Below are positions 1-9,333 of a stretch of DNA of 64,000 nucleotides, piece by piece (position 1 is the first letter of the stretch; each line of letters opens with the position of its first letter). This DNA comes from Nostocoides sp. (GTDB taxonomy: Bacteria; Actinomycetota; Actinomycetes; Actinomycetales; Dermatophilaceae), in the NCBI GenBank assembly GCA_016702415.1, contig JADJEA010000001.1, positions 1,159,001-1,223,000 of the forward strand, written 5' to 3'. The notes beneath the pieces are model-generated. The model did no database searches. It was given only the letters and a program-made list of their open reading frames with translations, and was not told the DNA's origin. A program made the translations under genes and the position numbers.

Positions 1-201
1 CGATCACTGTGCGCCCAGACCGATCCGGAGGCATTCTTCCCCGAGAAGGGCGGCTCCACCCGCGAGGCCAAGAAGGTGTGCGTCGGTTGCGACGTCCGCG
101 CCGAGTGCCTGAGCTTCGCGCTGGCCAACGACGAGCGGTTCGGCATTTGGGGTGGCCTGTCGGAGCGCGAGCGCCGCAAGCTCAAGAAGCGGGCGGTGTG
201 A
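1..201 (+). CDS. WhiB-family iron-sulfur regulator, 5' end missing
   Basis: The window opens inside this gene; 66 codons remain. Visible are Cys in 'LCAQ', the pair C-V-G-C, and a fourth Cys in 'RAECL', matching the last three of the four 4Fe-4S ligands of WhiB proteins plus the upstream one, followed by the G-I-W-G-G turn and a basic tail (RERRKLKKRAV) that contacts DNA or sigma factor. WhiB proteins bind a 4Fe-4S cluster and act with the primary sigma factor. Position next to DUF3499, manB and the zincin-like gene matches whiB2/whmD (Rv3260c), which has a role in cell division in mycobacteria. The whiB2 assignment rests on gene order, because the distinguishing N-terminus lies outside the window. 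Confidence 0.9.
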   Translation, partial: RSLCAQTDPEAFFPEKGGSTREAKKVCVGCDVRAECLSFALANDERFGIWGGLSERERRKLKKRAV

Positions 202-253
202 TCGGCCGGGCCCGCCGCCCAGCCGATCGGCATACCGCGTCGTGACCCCGGTC

Positions 254-3200
254 ATGGCCCCCGACGAGGAACTCGGCGTCGCCGGGCCGACGCCCGCACC
301 CACGGCGCCGCCCACGATCGTCGCGATCGTCCACGTGACCACGGTCGACCACGTTCTGGTCGATGCCCTGCTCGGCATCGCCGACCAGACCCGCAAACCC
401 GACGTCGTCCGCATCCTCGACGCCACCCCCGCCGGCGATCTCGAGGAGCGCCTGGCGGGCAATGTCGGCCTCGCCGACGACCTCCCCGGACTGAGTGTCC
501 GGCGGATCGCCCCGGGCACCCGCCTCCGGGACGCCGTCATGGCGAGTCTCACCGATCCTGCGGCGCCCGGACCGGTTCCCGGTGCTGACAGGGGCGCCGC
601 CGACCCGAGCGAATCCGCGCAGCCCGGCGACACGTCGATCCCCGATGCCGCGATCCCCGATTCCTCGATGCCCGATGCCCTTTGGGTCCTCACCGGCCGA
701 ACCTGCCCGGAGCCGGAGGCCTTGACGATCCTCATCGCCGCCCTGTTCGGCACGCGCGACGGCGCACTCGCGGCCCCCAAGCTCATGGACTGGGACCGGC
801 CAGGACGCCTGCAGCGGTTCGGGATCCAGTCGACGCGTGCCGGACGGCTGCGCTTGCGCCCGCGGGCGGGTGAACCCGACCAGCAGCAGTATGACGACCG
901 CCTCGACGCCCTCGCCGCCCCCGTCCCCGGTGCCCTCGTCCGCGTCGACGCCTTCCGCGATCTGGGCGGCTTCGACAATTCCTTCGACGGACTCGGCGCC
1001 GACCTCGACCTCGGCTGGCGGGCACACCGGTCCGGCCGGCATATCGTCCTGGCCCCTCGGGCACGGGTCCGCATCGCCGATCCCTTCGCGCACCCGACGG
1101 CGGTGGCGGACCGCCGCGCGGCGCGCCGCGTGGCGCTGACGCGTTGCCCACTCCTCCTCGCGCCTTTCCTGGCCCTGTGGATCGCCCTCGGGGCGATCGT
1201 CGCCGGCACCTTGCTGCTGCTCCTGAAGCGGCCCCGCGGGGCGGCGCGCGAGTTCGCCGACCTCACCTGTCTCGCCGACCCGGTGCGCGGCATACCGGCC
1301 CGATGGCGGGCACGTCGCCTCCGGCGCGGCGACCGGCACAGCCTGCAGGGGCTCTTCGTGCCCAGTTCGGTCGTGGCCAACCAGGCGCTCGATCGCCTCC
1401 ACGATCTGGTGATCCCGTCGGGGCGCGTCGCCGCCGATCCCGGTTCGGACACGGCGGCCGGTGGCGACCCCGAGACCGAGGACGCGATGGCTGCGGCCCC
1501 CGAGCACGCGCAGGCGGTGCGCAATCCGGGCCTGTGGGCCGTGATCGCGGCGGCCGTCGTCGCCGTCGTCGCCGGACGCACCCTGCCCAGTGGCCTGGCT
1601 GGGGGAGTCCGCGACGGCTTCTCCGGCGGCGAACTGACCGGAGCGCGGGCGAGCGCAGGAGCCTTGTGGCACAGCTGGATCGATGGCTGGCGCGGCCCCG
1701 GACTCGGCACCGCCGACCCGGGGTCGAGCGGCCTGCCGGTCCTGGCCGGGCTGGTCTGGCTCTGGGACCACATTCCCTTCCACGATGCCGGCGCCAATCC
1801 CCTCGGAGGGCTGCTCGGCGTCGCCCTCCTCCTGGCCTGTCCCCTGGCGGCGTGGAGCGCCTACGTCGCCGGCCGCGTACTCACCCGGCGGCGCTGGGCG
1901 CGGGCCCTGGCGGCCCTCGCGTGGGCGTGCTCGCCGGTGGCGGCGGCGGGGGTGGGGGAGGGGCGGATCGGCATACTCGCCCTGCTCGTCCTCCTCCCGC
2001 TCGTCCTGGGTGGTCTGGCCGCCCTGACCACGAGCACGCGCGCCGGGACGACCGTCGCGGCCGCTCTCCCGGCCATCCTCCTCGCCACCGTCGTTCCCGG
2101 AATCCTGGTCGTGACCACCCTCCTCGCCGTGGGTATGGCGATCGCCGGCTCCGGGCGCACCGCCCGCCGGGCGGGCGGCTACCTCCTGGCGATCGCGGTC
2201 GGCGCCGCCCCCATTCTGCGCGAGGTCCTGGAGAATCCGCTACGCCTCCTGACTGGCTGGGGGCTGCTCGGTGTTCCGGATACCCGGCCGACCCCGGAGC
2301 AACTCGCGCTGCTGCATCCGGCGGCCGGCCACGCCGTCACCGTCCTGCTCACCGCGCCAGTGGTCGCGCTTGGCCTCCTGGCCCTGATCCGCCGGTCCGC
2401 GCCCGCCGGCCCGGCCTGGATGGCCGCGGCGTTGATCGTCCTGGGGATCGCGGCAGCGGTCTTCCTGCCGCGGGTCTGGATCAGGCAGGGCCGTGAGGTG
2501 GTCGCCGGCTGGGCAGGGTTGGGGCTGATCCTGGCTCTCGCCGGACTTCTGATCGCGGGCCTACACGCCAGTGACGTCGACCTGCGGCCGCGACTGCGCT
2601 GGCTGCCCGCCCTCGCGGGCGTCGTGGCCGTCGGCGGTGTGGTCGCCGGCTTCGTCCTGACCGGTCTCGGCGACGCGCTGCGGCCCACGGTCGATCCGCG
2701 CCCGGCGGTGGCGATCGACCAGGCGGCCGGCTCCGCCGCCAGCCGGACCCTTGTCGTCGACGCGACCCGCGGCGGCATCACCTATGCCGTCCTCGGCCGC
2801 GAACCCGCCCTCCCGGCCCGCGACCTCCTCCCCGCGCCGGTGACCGTCCCGGCCATCGAGACGGCGATCGGGGATCTGACCGACTCCGGCGGCGCACCCC
2901 CGGCGACGGCGGTGACCACGCTGGCCAGCTGGGGCGTCGGTTTCCTCGTCGTTCGGGCGCCGGTGCCCCCCGCCGTCGCGCACCGGCTCGACGCCACCGA
3001 CGACCTCAGCCGGATCGGTGACTACGGCGACGCGGCCGTATGGCGCGTCGAACCCGCCGCCGCAGGCACCGGTTTGCTGGCTCCCTCCCGGCTGCGCCTG
3101 ACCGACGCCAGTGCCGACACGAATGCCAATGCCGACACCAACGCCAATGCCGACACCAACGCCAGTGCCGGCACCAATGCCAGTGGCGGTTCCAGTACCG

Positions 3201-3529
3201 CTTCCGCGGCCCAGACCGTCGCCGTCACCGGCCAGCATGGCGCGACCCGGGCGCGCCTGACTGTGCCCGCCGGTGCCCGGCTCATCGTCGCCGAGCCGCC
3301 CGCCTGGGCCGACCACGCCGTCGTCCGGGCCAATGGCCACGTGGTCGCCGCGGTCCGGGGAGGGGAGCCCCCGGCATACGCCCTCCCGGCCGGGCCGGTC
3401 GACCTGAGCGTGTCCCTCCCGTCCCGTCCCCGCGGCCTCCTCGGGTTGTATGCCGCGGCCCTCCTCTTCCTCCTGTACCTCGCCATCCCCCTGGGCAGCC
3501 GCCCTCGCGCCCCCTGGACGACGTCATGA
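254..3529 (+). CDS. Large membrane protein with N-terminal GT2-like glycosyltransferase domain
   Basis: About 1091 residues. The N-terminal 300 residues look like a family 2 glycosyltransferase ('TIVAIVHV' opening strand, a D-L-D-L-G-W segment near residue 250). A transmembrane helix follows near residue 300 and then many hydrophobic segments between about residues 430 and 830, and a last helix near the C-terminus (LLGLYAAALLFLLYLAI). A low-complexity Asp/Thr/Asn/Ala repeat precedes the C-terminal domain. It probably builds or modifies an envelope glycopolymer; substrate unknown. I chose ATG 254; a GTG at 242 is also possible, and the longer frame from 152 overlaps whiB and is unlikely. Its stop overlaps the next ATG (ATGA at 3526), so the two genes are probably translationally coupled. 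Confidence 0.75.
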   Translation: MAPDEELGVAGPTPAPTAPPTIVAIVHVTTVDHVLVDALLGIADQTRKPDVVRILDATPAGDLEERLAGNVGLADDLPGLSVRRIAPGTRLRDAVMASLTDPAAPGPVPGADRGAADPSESAQPGDTSIPDAAIPDSSMPDALWVLTGRTCPEPEALTILIAALFGTRDGALAAPKLMDWDRPGRLQRFGIQSTRAGRLRLRPRAGEPDQQQYDDRLDALAAPVPGALVRVDAFRDLGGFDNSFDGLGADLDLGWRAHRSGRHIVLAPRARVRIADPFAHPTAVADRRAARRVALTRCPLLLAPFLALWIALGAIVAGTLLLLLKRPRGAAREFADLTCLADPVRGIPARWRARRLRRGDRHSLQGLFVPSSVVANQALDRLHDLVIPSGRVAADPGSDTAAGGDPETEDAMAAAPEHAQAVRNPGLWAVIAAAVVAVVAGRTLPSGLAGGVRDGFSGGELTGARASAGALWHSWIDGWRGPGLGTADPGSSGLPVLAGLVWLWDHIPFHDAGANPLGGLLGVALLLACPLAAWSAYVAGRVLTRRRWARALAALAWACSPVAAAGVGEGRIGILALLVLLPLVLGGLAALTTSTRAGTTVAAALPAILLATVVPGILVVTTLLAVGMAIAGSGRTARRAGGYLLAIAVGAAPILREVLENPLRLLTGWGLLGVPDTRPTPEQLALLHPAAGHAVTVLLTAPVVALGLLALIRRSAPAGPAWMAAALIVLGIAAAVFLPRVWIRQGREVVAGWAGLGLILALAGLLIAGLHASDVDLRPRLRWLPALAGVVAVGGVVAGFVLTGLGDALRPTVDPRPAVAIDQAAGSAASRTLVVDATRGGITYAVLGREPALPARDLLPAPVTVPAIETAIGDLTDSGGAPPATAVTTLASWGVGFLVVRAPVPPAVAHRLDATDDLSRIGDYGDAAVWRVEPAAAGTGLLAPSRLRLTDASADTNANADTNANADTNASAGTNASGGSSTASAAQTVAVTGQHGATRARLTVPAGARLIVAEPPAWADHAVVRANGHVVAAVRGGEPPAYALPAGPVDLSVSLPSRPRGLLGLYAAALLFLLYLAIPLGSRPRAPWTTS
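3106..3190 (+). repeat. Intragenic 18-bp tandem repeat
   Basis: A degenerate 18-bp unit (GCCAATGCCGACACCAAC and close variants) is repeated four to five times in frame within the glycosyltransferase gene, encoding Asp-Thr-Asn-Ala-Asn/Ser-Ala units. The period is a multiple of three, so copy-number change would keep the frame. Confidence 0.8.
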
Positions 3530-5087
3530 GCCGCCCCGGTGTGGCCGCGATCGCGCGGGTGCTACTCGCCGCCGGTGGCGCCGGTGCGGTCCTTGCGGCC
3601 GCGACCGCCACCGATCGAAGCGTCACGATCGGCTCCGCCCCGAGCGCCGTCGCGTCGACCCGGGTCGCGTTGACCGACACGCTCCTGACCTGCCCGGGCC
3701 CGGAACTGACCGGCGTCGCCGGCGTCGACGACGTGACGACGCAGCCGCTCCTCACGGCCGACACGGCACCGGCGTCGGTCGTCGCCGCCGCGGGGATCAC
3801 GGTGGGGGTCAACTCCGGGGGAGCGCCTCGGTTGCGCATCGGCCCGCTCACGCAGGTCGAAGTTGCGACCGCCCCCGGGGCCACCGGCCCCGGCGTGACC
3901 AGCACCGGGGTGACCAGCCCCGCCGCCAGCGGTGCCCTCCAGTGGCGCAGCACGGACCCGGGCCCCCTGGCTGTCGCCGGAACCGGGGCGCGCGCGGTCG
4001 GCGTTGTCGGCGCTCAGGAGAGCCTCGTGACCGACGCCGCTGCGCGCAAACACGGCGTCCGAGGGTTGATCTCGACCAGCTGCGGCGACCCCACCGCCGA
4101 CGCCTGGCTCGTCGGGGGCGGGGGCGGGGCCGGGCGCCAAGAGCGGCTCCTCCTGGTCAACCCGGGGGCCAATCCCGCCACTGTCGAGGTGACGATGCAC
4201 GGCGTCGGTGGTCCGGTTCAGGCCGCGGGCGGAAATATCGTCACGGTTCCGGCCCGCGGACGGACCGCGCTCTTGCTCGACGGTCTCGCGCCCGAGGAGG
4301 CCGCCCCCGCCGTCCACGTCGGCGCGCGGTCCGGGCTTGTCGGCGTCACGCTCATCGACACCTGGGTCGACGGGGTCACGCCCCGGGGCCTCGATGCCAC
4401 CGGGGCGACCGCCCTGCCCGCCGTACGCCAGGTCATCCCCGCTGTCGCCGGCCCGGGGGCCGGGGCGGTCCGGGTGGTCTCGACCGGGACGACGGACGCC
4501 GTGGCTCAGGTCCGGCTGATCACGCGGACCGGGCGGACGGCTCTGGCCGGGGGTCCGGGGTCGTGCGGGTCCCCGCCGGCGCCATCCGCGACGTCCCGAT
4601 TGCAACCCTGCCGACCGACATCGTCGGAATCGAGGTCGTCGCCGATCAGCCCGTCGTCGCGGCGGCCACCTCGACCCGGTCGACCGCCAAGGGCGGGATC
4701 AGCGATTTTGCCTGGAGCCCGGCCGTGCCGGCCCTGCGGACGTCCGCCGGGACGACGTTCGCGCCGCTGGCACTCGGCGACGCCAGCGCGACCCGCACGT
4801 TGTCTCTCCTCGCCTCGGGTGGTGCGGCGGAGGCCGATGTCACGCTCGTCGACAAGTCCGGCGTCGCGACGAGCGAACACCTGCGGCTCGCCCAGGACTC
4901 ATCGACGACGCTCGACGTCAGCACCATTGCCTCGGTGTGGGTGACACCGTCCACGGGCGGGGGTCAGCTTCGGGCCGCGGTGGTGACCACCGTCGGCTCC
5001 GGTGGCGACGCGGTGATCACCGTGCGCCCACTCGTGGGGGCCCGGTTCGCGGGCCGGGACCTGCCGGTGGAGCAGGTGCGCCAGTAG
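3526..5087 (+). CDS. DUF5719-like secreted protein, frameshifted in this sequence
   Basis: The reading frame starts at ATG 3526 (overlapping the upstream stop) with a hydrophobic N-terminal segment (ARVLLAAGGAGAVLAAATA), followed by about 340 residues in frame 1. At 4549-4560 the coding signal moves to another frame, which continues (VVRVPAGAIRDVPIATLP...) to the stop at 5087. The switch lies in two G runs (4549-4553 and 4557-4560). One extra G would restore a single protein of about 520 residues. The protein is beta-rich, like DUF5719 proteins found beside this glycosyltransferase in Actinobacteria; the family name is from memory of this gene order and is moderately sure. No function is known to me. 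A sequencing indel is the simplest explanation of the break. Confidence 0.65.
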
Positions 5088-5175
5088 TCCGGCGCGCCCA
5101 CCCGACGGCTCGGGCCGATCGCGTCGGTCGCGGGCACGACTGGTCCGCTTTGCCGGGATGGCGCGAACCCGGCTC

Positions 5176-5577
5176 CTACTCCCCGACGAGATCCTCGGGG
5201 GCCACACCCAGGAGCGCGGCGACGTGCTCGGTCAGGACGTCCTCGACAAGCAGCGTGCGCTCCTCCTCGTCCTGGGCCCGCGCCTCGATCGGCCGCCGGT
5301 ACAGCACGATCCGTGCGGGCAGGCGTCCCGAAGGCGGGAAAAGCCGGCCGAGGAGGACGCTGTGGGTCTCCCACGGAGCCGGATCGCTCGGGGGCACGTC
5401 CTCGACGGCGAACTCGGTCCCGGCATACCTGGTCCCGAGTGCCGGCTCGAGCCGGGCCGCGGTGGTGAGCACGAGGTCGTCGAAGGAGTCGGCGCGCGAT
5501 CGCATCGCGGGCACCGGCGGCCAGGCCAGGGGTCCGCGGGGGCCGCGTCCGCGCCGGTCCCGGGTCACACGAGGCAT
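5176..5577 (-). CDS. Zincin-like metallopeptidase-family protein (Rv3259 type)
   Basis: 133 residues, ATG at 5577. The sequence 'PARIVLYRRPIEARA' followed by 'VEDVLTEHVAALLGV' resembles the actinobacterial branch of the zincin-like family (PF06262), in which the usual HExxH metal site is degenerate; here the segment has a single His (TEHVAALLG), so I do not expect peptidase activity. It lies tail to tail with the DUF5719-like gene and head to head with DUF3499, the arrangement seen around Rv3258c-Rv3259 in mycobacteria. The N-terminus is basic and Pro/Arg-rich. Confidence 0.7.
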   Translation of the reverse strand: MPRVTRDRRGRGPRGPLAWPPVPAMRSRADSFDDLVLTTAARLEPALGTRYAGTEFAVEDVPPSDPAPWETHSVLLGRLFPPSGRLPARIVLYRRPIEARAQDEEERTLLVEDVLTEHVAALLGVAPEDLVGE

Positions 5578-5629
5578 GCCCGCATGCTATGTCGCCCGTC
5601 GCCTGAGGGCGGCTGTCCGTGCCATGGCC

Positions 5630-5635
5630 TAGGCT
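5630..5635 (+). promoter_or_regulatory. -10 element TAGGCT of a leaderless promoter (DUF3499)
   Basis: TAGGCT ends 6 nt before the GTG at 5642, with no Shine-Dalgarno in between. The spacing places transcription start at or next to the start codon, as in actinobacterial leaderless mRNAs. Confidence 0.55.
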
Positions 5636-5641
5636 TCGCGC

Positions 5642-6037
5642 GTGACCTTGTCCCGGAAATGCTCGCGCACCGCCTGCGGGCGGGCAGCGGTCGCGACGCT
5701 CACCTATGTGTATGCCGACTCGGTCGCCGTCCTCGGTCCCCTGGCCACGTATGCCGAGCCCCACTCCTACGACTTGTGCGAGTCGCACGCCGAGCGGTTG
5801 ACCGCCCCTCGCGGGTGGGAGGTGGTGCGGCTGGCGGCGGACTCGCTACCGCAGACCCACGACGACCTCGTAGCCCTCGCCAATGTCGTGCGCGAGGCTC
5901 GCCAAGAGCAGCGTCCCGCCGAGGAACCCCGCGCTCGCCGTGTCCCCCCGGTCAAGCCCGGCGGGGTCCGCGCGACCTCGCGCGGTGGCATTCCGCGGGC
6001 CACGCACCTGCGGGTCGTCGCACCCCCCACCGACTGA
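5642..6037 (+). CDS. DUF3499 family protein
   Basis: 131 residues from GTG 5642. The N-terminus 'RKCSRTACGRAAVATLTYVYADS' and the later 'HSYDLCESHAERLTAPRGWEVVRL' are hallmarks of DUF3499 (Rv3258c), a small Cys/His-containing protein that may bind zinc (C-x4-C and C-x2-H pairs visible). The C-terminal third is Arg/Pro-rich and poorly conserved. The function is unknown. The gene is placed directly before manB, as in mycobacteria, but here separated by about 290 bp that hold short repeats. Confidence 0.85.
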   Translation: MTLSRKCSRTACGRAAVATLTYVYADSVAVLGPLATYAEPHSYDLCESHAERLTAPRGWEVVRLAADSLPQTHDDLVALANVVREARQEQRPAEEPRARRVPPVKPGGVRATSRGGIPRATHLRVVAPPTD

Positions 6038-6065
6038 ACTCCCTCCTGGACTGAACTCCCTCCTG
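6032..6065. repeat. Perfect 17-bp tandem duplication
   Basis: GACTGAACTCCCTCCTG occurs twice with no gap (6032-6048 and 6049-6065). The first copy contains the TGA stop of the DUF3499 gene. Confidence 0.9.
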
Positions 6066-6089
6066 GGCTCGCTCGCCGACGCCCCGGCA

Positions 6090-6251
6090 CACGCCAGCCC
6101 CCCAAGCACCAGCCCCGGCGCACCCGAACACCCCTGCACCGAACGCCCCTGCACCCGAGCCTTGCACCCAGAACGCCCTGCGCCCGAATGCCTCGCGCCC
6201 CTGCACCCGAACACCGCTGCACACGAACACCGCTGCACACGAACACCGCGC
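6090..6251. repeat. Degenerate short tandem repeats in spacer before manB
   Basis: The spacer is filled with variants of GAACACCGCTGCACAC and CGCCCCTGCACCCGAAC; the last copies (about 6208-6247) are nearly exact. No open frame here looks like a gene. It resembles the other repeat-filled spacers of this window. Confidence 0.75.
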
Positions 6252-6315
6252 GGCCGGCTCGCCGCGACGGTCGGGGACGCCGGTTGCCTCGACCGGGAGG
6301 CGACGAACCCGACGG

Positions 6316-6321
6316 TAGGCT
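6316..6321 (+). promoter_or_regulatory. -10 element TAGGCT, leaderless promoter of manB
   Basis: TAGGCT is followed by 8 nt and then the GTG start at 6330, with no ribosome binding site. Same sequence and geometry as in front of DUF3499 and the PdtaS-like kinase. Confidence 0.55.
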
Positions 6322-6329
6322 GACCCTTC

Positions 6330-8102
6330 GTGTCCTCTCGTGATCTGACCGACATCGTCAAGGCCTACGACGTGCGCGGGCTCGTCCCGAGCCAGTTCGA
6401 CTCCGACATCGCGTGGGCGCTCGGCGCAGCCTTCGCAGAGGTCGTCGCGCGGCCCGAGGGGGCGGCGGCCGTCGTCGTCGGACACGACATGCGCGCCTCC
6501 AGCCCGCAACTCTCCGAGGCTTTCGCGGCCGGCGTCCGGGCCGCAGGTATCGACACGATCACGATCGGCCTCGCGAGCACGGATGGCCTCTATTTCGCCA
6601 GCGGCGACCTCGACCTGCCCGGCGCGATGTTCACCGCCAGCCACAATCCGGCTCAGTACAACGGGATCAAGCTCACCCGTGCCGGCGCCCGGCCCGTCGG
6701 GCAGGACAGCGGCCTGACGGCCGTCCGCGAGCGGGCAGCGGCGATCGTGGCCGCGGGCCGCGCCAGCGTGACCGCCGCCCGGTCCGGGGAGGCGAGCACC
6801 CGCGACCTCCTCGCCGACTACGGCCGGTTCCTGCGCGGCCTGGTGGATCTGAGCGGCATACGGCCCCTGAAGGTCGTCGTCGACGCCGCGAACGGGATGG
6901 CCGGGTTGACCGTCCCCGCCGTCCTGGGCACGGACGCCGGACTGCCGGCGTTGCCGCTCGACATCGTGCCGCTCTATTTCGACCTCGACGGCACCTTCCC
7001 CAACCACGAGGCGAACCCGCTCGACCCGGCCAATCTCGTCGACCTGCAGGCCGCCGTGGTCCAGCACGGGGCCGACCTCGGGCTCGCCTTCGACGGGGAC
7101 GCCGACCGGTGCTTCGTCGTCGACGAACGCGGTGAGCCCGTCTCGCCGAGCGCCATCACCGGACTGGTCGCCGCCCGCGAGATCGCCAAGGAGGTCGCGG
7201 CCGGGGTCCCCGCGGGCGAGGTTCGCATCGTCCACAACGTCATCAGCAGCGCCGCGGTCCGCGAACTGATCCTCGCCAAGGGCGCCGTCCCGGTGCGCAC
7301 CCGCGTCGGGCACTCCTTCATCAAGGCCGAGATGGCCTCCGCCGGAGCGGTTTTCGGGGGAGAGCACAGCGCGCACTACTACTTCCGGGAGTTCTGGTTC
7401 GCCGACACCGGGATGCTCGCCGCGTTCCACGTCCTCGCGGCACTGGGGGAGCAGGACGGGCCGTTGTCGGATCTGGTCGCCGAGTTCTCCCCGTATGCCG
7501 CGTCCGGCGAGATCAACTCCACCGTCGCCGACGTGCCCGCCGCCACCGCGCGAGTGCGTGCCTGGGCCGCCTCTCAGGGTCTGCCGGGGGAGGAGATGGA
7601 CGGGCTGACGATCACCCACCCGGCGACGGGAGAGGCCCCGATGTGGTGGCTCAACCTTCGCGCGTCCAACACCGAGCCCCTGCTGCGCCTCAATGTCGAG
7701 GCCGCCGACGCCGACACGATGGCGCGGGTGCGCGATGAGGTGTTGGCGCTCGTGCGCGCCGACGCGGCTCCGTCTCCGGTCGCCACTCCGTCTCCGGTCG
7801 CCGCGCCCGCTCCGGCCCCCGCGCCCGACGCCAACTCGACTCCGTCGGCTCAGTCGACGGCGTCGGCCTCGTCGACCATCGCGGCTGGAGACGGCGTCGC
7901 AGCCGGCGAGGGCGTCGCCACCGGCATCGAGCCGTGGGTGCGGGAGATCCTCCGCTGCCCCGCCTGCCTGGCCACCCTCACCGACATCGACGACGGCCAC
8001 GGACCGGAGCTGGCCTGCACCGATGCCTCCTGCGGACGCATCTATCCGGTGACGGACGCCATCCCCGTCCTCCTCATCGACGAGGCCCGCACGGCCAGCT
8101 GA
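6330..8102 (+). CDS. manB: Phosphomannomutase/phosphoglucomutase fused to a Trm112-like domain
   Basis: 590 residues. Residues 1 to about 470 are an alpha-D-phosphohexomutase: active-site phosphoserine loop 'TASHNPAQYNGIK' near residue 100, metal-binding 'FDGDADRCF' near 250, sugar-binding 'GGEHSAHYYFREFW' near 340, and phosphate-binding 'RASNTEPLLRLNVEA' near 450. It interconverts mannose-6-P and mannose-1-P for GDP-mannose and mannolipids. An Ala/Pro/Ser linker of about 60 residues then leads to a C-terminal zinc-ribbon-like Trm112/UPF0434 domain (LRCPACLATL, then ACTDASCGRIYPV). In many actinobacteria this short domain is a separate gene right after manB. Start GTG 6330 is set by the adjacent -10 element. 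Six nt separate it from the isomerase gene. Confidence 0.88.
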   Translation: MSSRDLTDIVKAYDVRGLVPSQFDSDIAWALGAAFAEVVARPEGAAAVVVGHDMRASSPQLSEAFAAGVRAAGIDTITIGLASTDGLYFASGDLDLPGAMFTASHNPAQYNGIKLTRAGARPVGQDSGLTAVRERAAAIVAAGRASVTAARSGEASTRDLLADYGRFLRGLVDLSGIRPLKVVVDAANGMAGLTVPAVLGTDAGLPALPLDIVPLYFDLDGTFPNHEANPLDPANLVDLQAAVVQHGADLGLAFDGDADRCFVVDERGEPVSPSAITGLVAAREIAKEVAAGVPAGEVRIVHNVISSAAVRELILAKGAVPVRTRVGHSFIKAEMASAGAVFGGEHSAHYYFREFWFADTGMLAAFHVLAALGEQDGPLSDLVAEFSPYAASGEINSTVADVPAATARVRAWAASQGLPGEEMDGLTITHPATGEAPMWWLNLRASNTEPLLRLNVEAADADTMARVRDEVLALVRADAAPSPVATPSPVAAPAPAPAPDANSTPSAQSTASASSTIAAGDGVAAGEGVATGIEPWVREILRCPACLATLTDIDDGHGPELACTDASCGRIYPVTDAIPVLLIDEARTAS

Positions 8103-8107
8103 TCCCG

Positions 8108-9280
8108 ATGCCCGCATTCGACGTCGACCGGATCGACGGCCCCGCGCACCTCGCCGACCTCGACCGCGGCGAGTTCCTCCGGTCGCTCGCTACGGCCGGT
8201 GCCCAGGTGCGGCGCGCGGCCACCCTGGCTGCCGAATCCGCACTCCCGACCGCGGGGCGCGACGAGCGGCCTCGGGCCGTCGTCGTCGCGGCGATGGGTG
8301 CCGACGATCTCGTCGCCGACGTGGCCGCGACCCTGGCCGCCGCCTCCTCGCCCATCGGCGTCACCCATGCCCGGGGCGGCTCCCTCCCCGGGTGGGTCGG
8401 CCCGCTGGATCTCGTTCTCGCCGTGTCGGTCTCGGGTTCGGCCACCGGCCCCGTCCAGTTGGCCGACGAGGCGGGGCGGCGCGGTGCGATGGTCGTCGGC
8501 GTGAGCGCCCCCGCCTCCCCCTTGGCGTATGCCGTGGGGCGAGCCCGCGGCATACACCTGCCACTGGAGGAGGGCGGGCGCGCCTCGCGCACCGCAGCCT
8601 GGTCCCTGGTGGCGACGGCGGTGCGGACCCTCGAGGCGTTCGGGGTGCTCGCGGGGCCGACGACCGACCTGGCGGCGGTCGCCGACCGGTTGGACGAGGT
8701 CGCTGCGGCGTGCCGGCCGTCCTCGGAATCGTTCGTCAATCCCGCCAAGGTGCTGGCCACCGACCTCGCCGGCCGGATTCCGCTGATCCTCGCCGACGGC
8801 GCGCTCACCGGCGTCGCCGCCCGCCGGGCCGGCCTCATGCTCGCGCGGACCGCCCGCACACCGGCGCTGCCCGGTCAACTCCCCGATGCCGCCGCCGCCC
8901 TGGTCGCCTGCCTCGACGGGCCGTTCGCCCCACCCACGGCGGACGACGGTGGACACGACATCTTCACCGACCCCTATCTCGACACCCCCAGCACCCACCT
9001 CGCGCTGCTCGCGGTCCGCGACCTCCTGCCCGCCCACCCGACGCCCGGCGATGCCGCTCGGCACAATGTCGCCCAGGGCGTGCTCGACCTCGCCGAGGGC
9101 AGGGGGGTCCAGGTGCGGGAGTTGTGCCCCGCCGCCGACGACGCCGGCCCGCTGGTCCGCCTTGCCGACCTCATCGCCCACATCGACTTCGCGGCGGCCT
9201 ATCTCGCCCTCGGGCAGGGCCTCGACCCGACCACCTCCCCGGCGGTCGCCGCCCTGCGGATCGGTACCTCCCCGCGCTGA
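8108..9280 (+). CDS. SIS-domain phosphomannose/phosphoglucose isomerase-like protein
   Basis: 390 residues from ATG 8108. An N-terminal SIS domain with the sugar-phosphate-binding stretch 'DLVLAVSVSGSATGPVQLADEA' and a C-terminal bifunctional PGI/PMI-like half are visible (the family of Rv3256c). It would interconvert fructose-6-P with mannose-6-P (or glucose-6-P), feeding the adjacent phosphomannomutase. The gene follows manB by 5 nt, so they are probably co-transcribed and coupled. Whether it is an active isomerase cannot be told from sequence alone. Confidence 0.75.
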   Translation: MPAFDVDRIDGPAHLADLDRGEFLRSLATAGAQVRRAATLAAESALPTAGRDERPRAVVVAAMGADDLVADVAATLAAASSPIGVTHARGGSLPGWVGPLDLVLAVSVSGSATGPVQLADEAGRRGAMVVGVSAPASPLAYAVGRARGIHLPLEEGGRASRTAAWSLVATAVRTLEAFGVLAGPTTDLAAVADRLDEVAAACRPSSESFVNPAKVLATDLAGRIPLILADGALTGVAARRAGLMLARTARTPALPGQLPDAAAALVACLDGPFAPPTADDGGHDIFTDPYLDTPSTHLALLAVRDLLPAHPTPGDAARHNVAQGVLDLAEGRGVQVRELCPAADDAGPLVRLADLIAHIDFAAAYLALGQGLDPTTSPAVAALRIGTSPR

Positions 9281-9327
9281 CACCTCCCCCGGCTGATCGG
9301 CCCGTCCGGTCGCCCGCCCGGAGCCGG

Positions 9328-9333
9328 TAGACT
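9328..9333 (+). promoter_or_regulatory. Candidate -10 element TAGACT for ahcY
   Basis: TAGACT lies about 140 nt before ATG 9473 and would give a leader of about 130 nt containing a short hairpin (GGGTGATAACCC, about 9348-9359) and two copies of the dispersed GTATGCC heptamer. I could not match the leader to a known SAM or SAH riboswitch. Confidence 0.35.

Noticed and set aside
4..1797. 597-codon minus-strand frame at the left edge
   Set aside because: Antisense to WhiB and the glycosyltransferase; low-complexity Arg/Ser/Pro composition, no conserved features.
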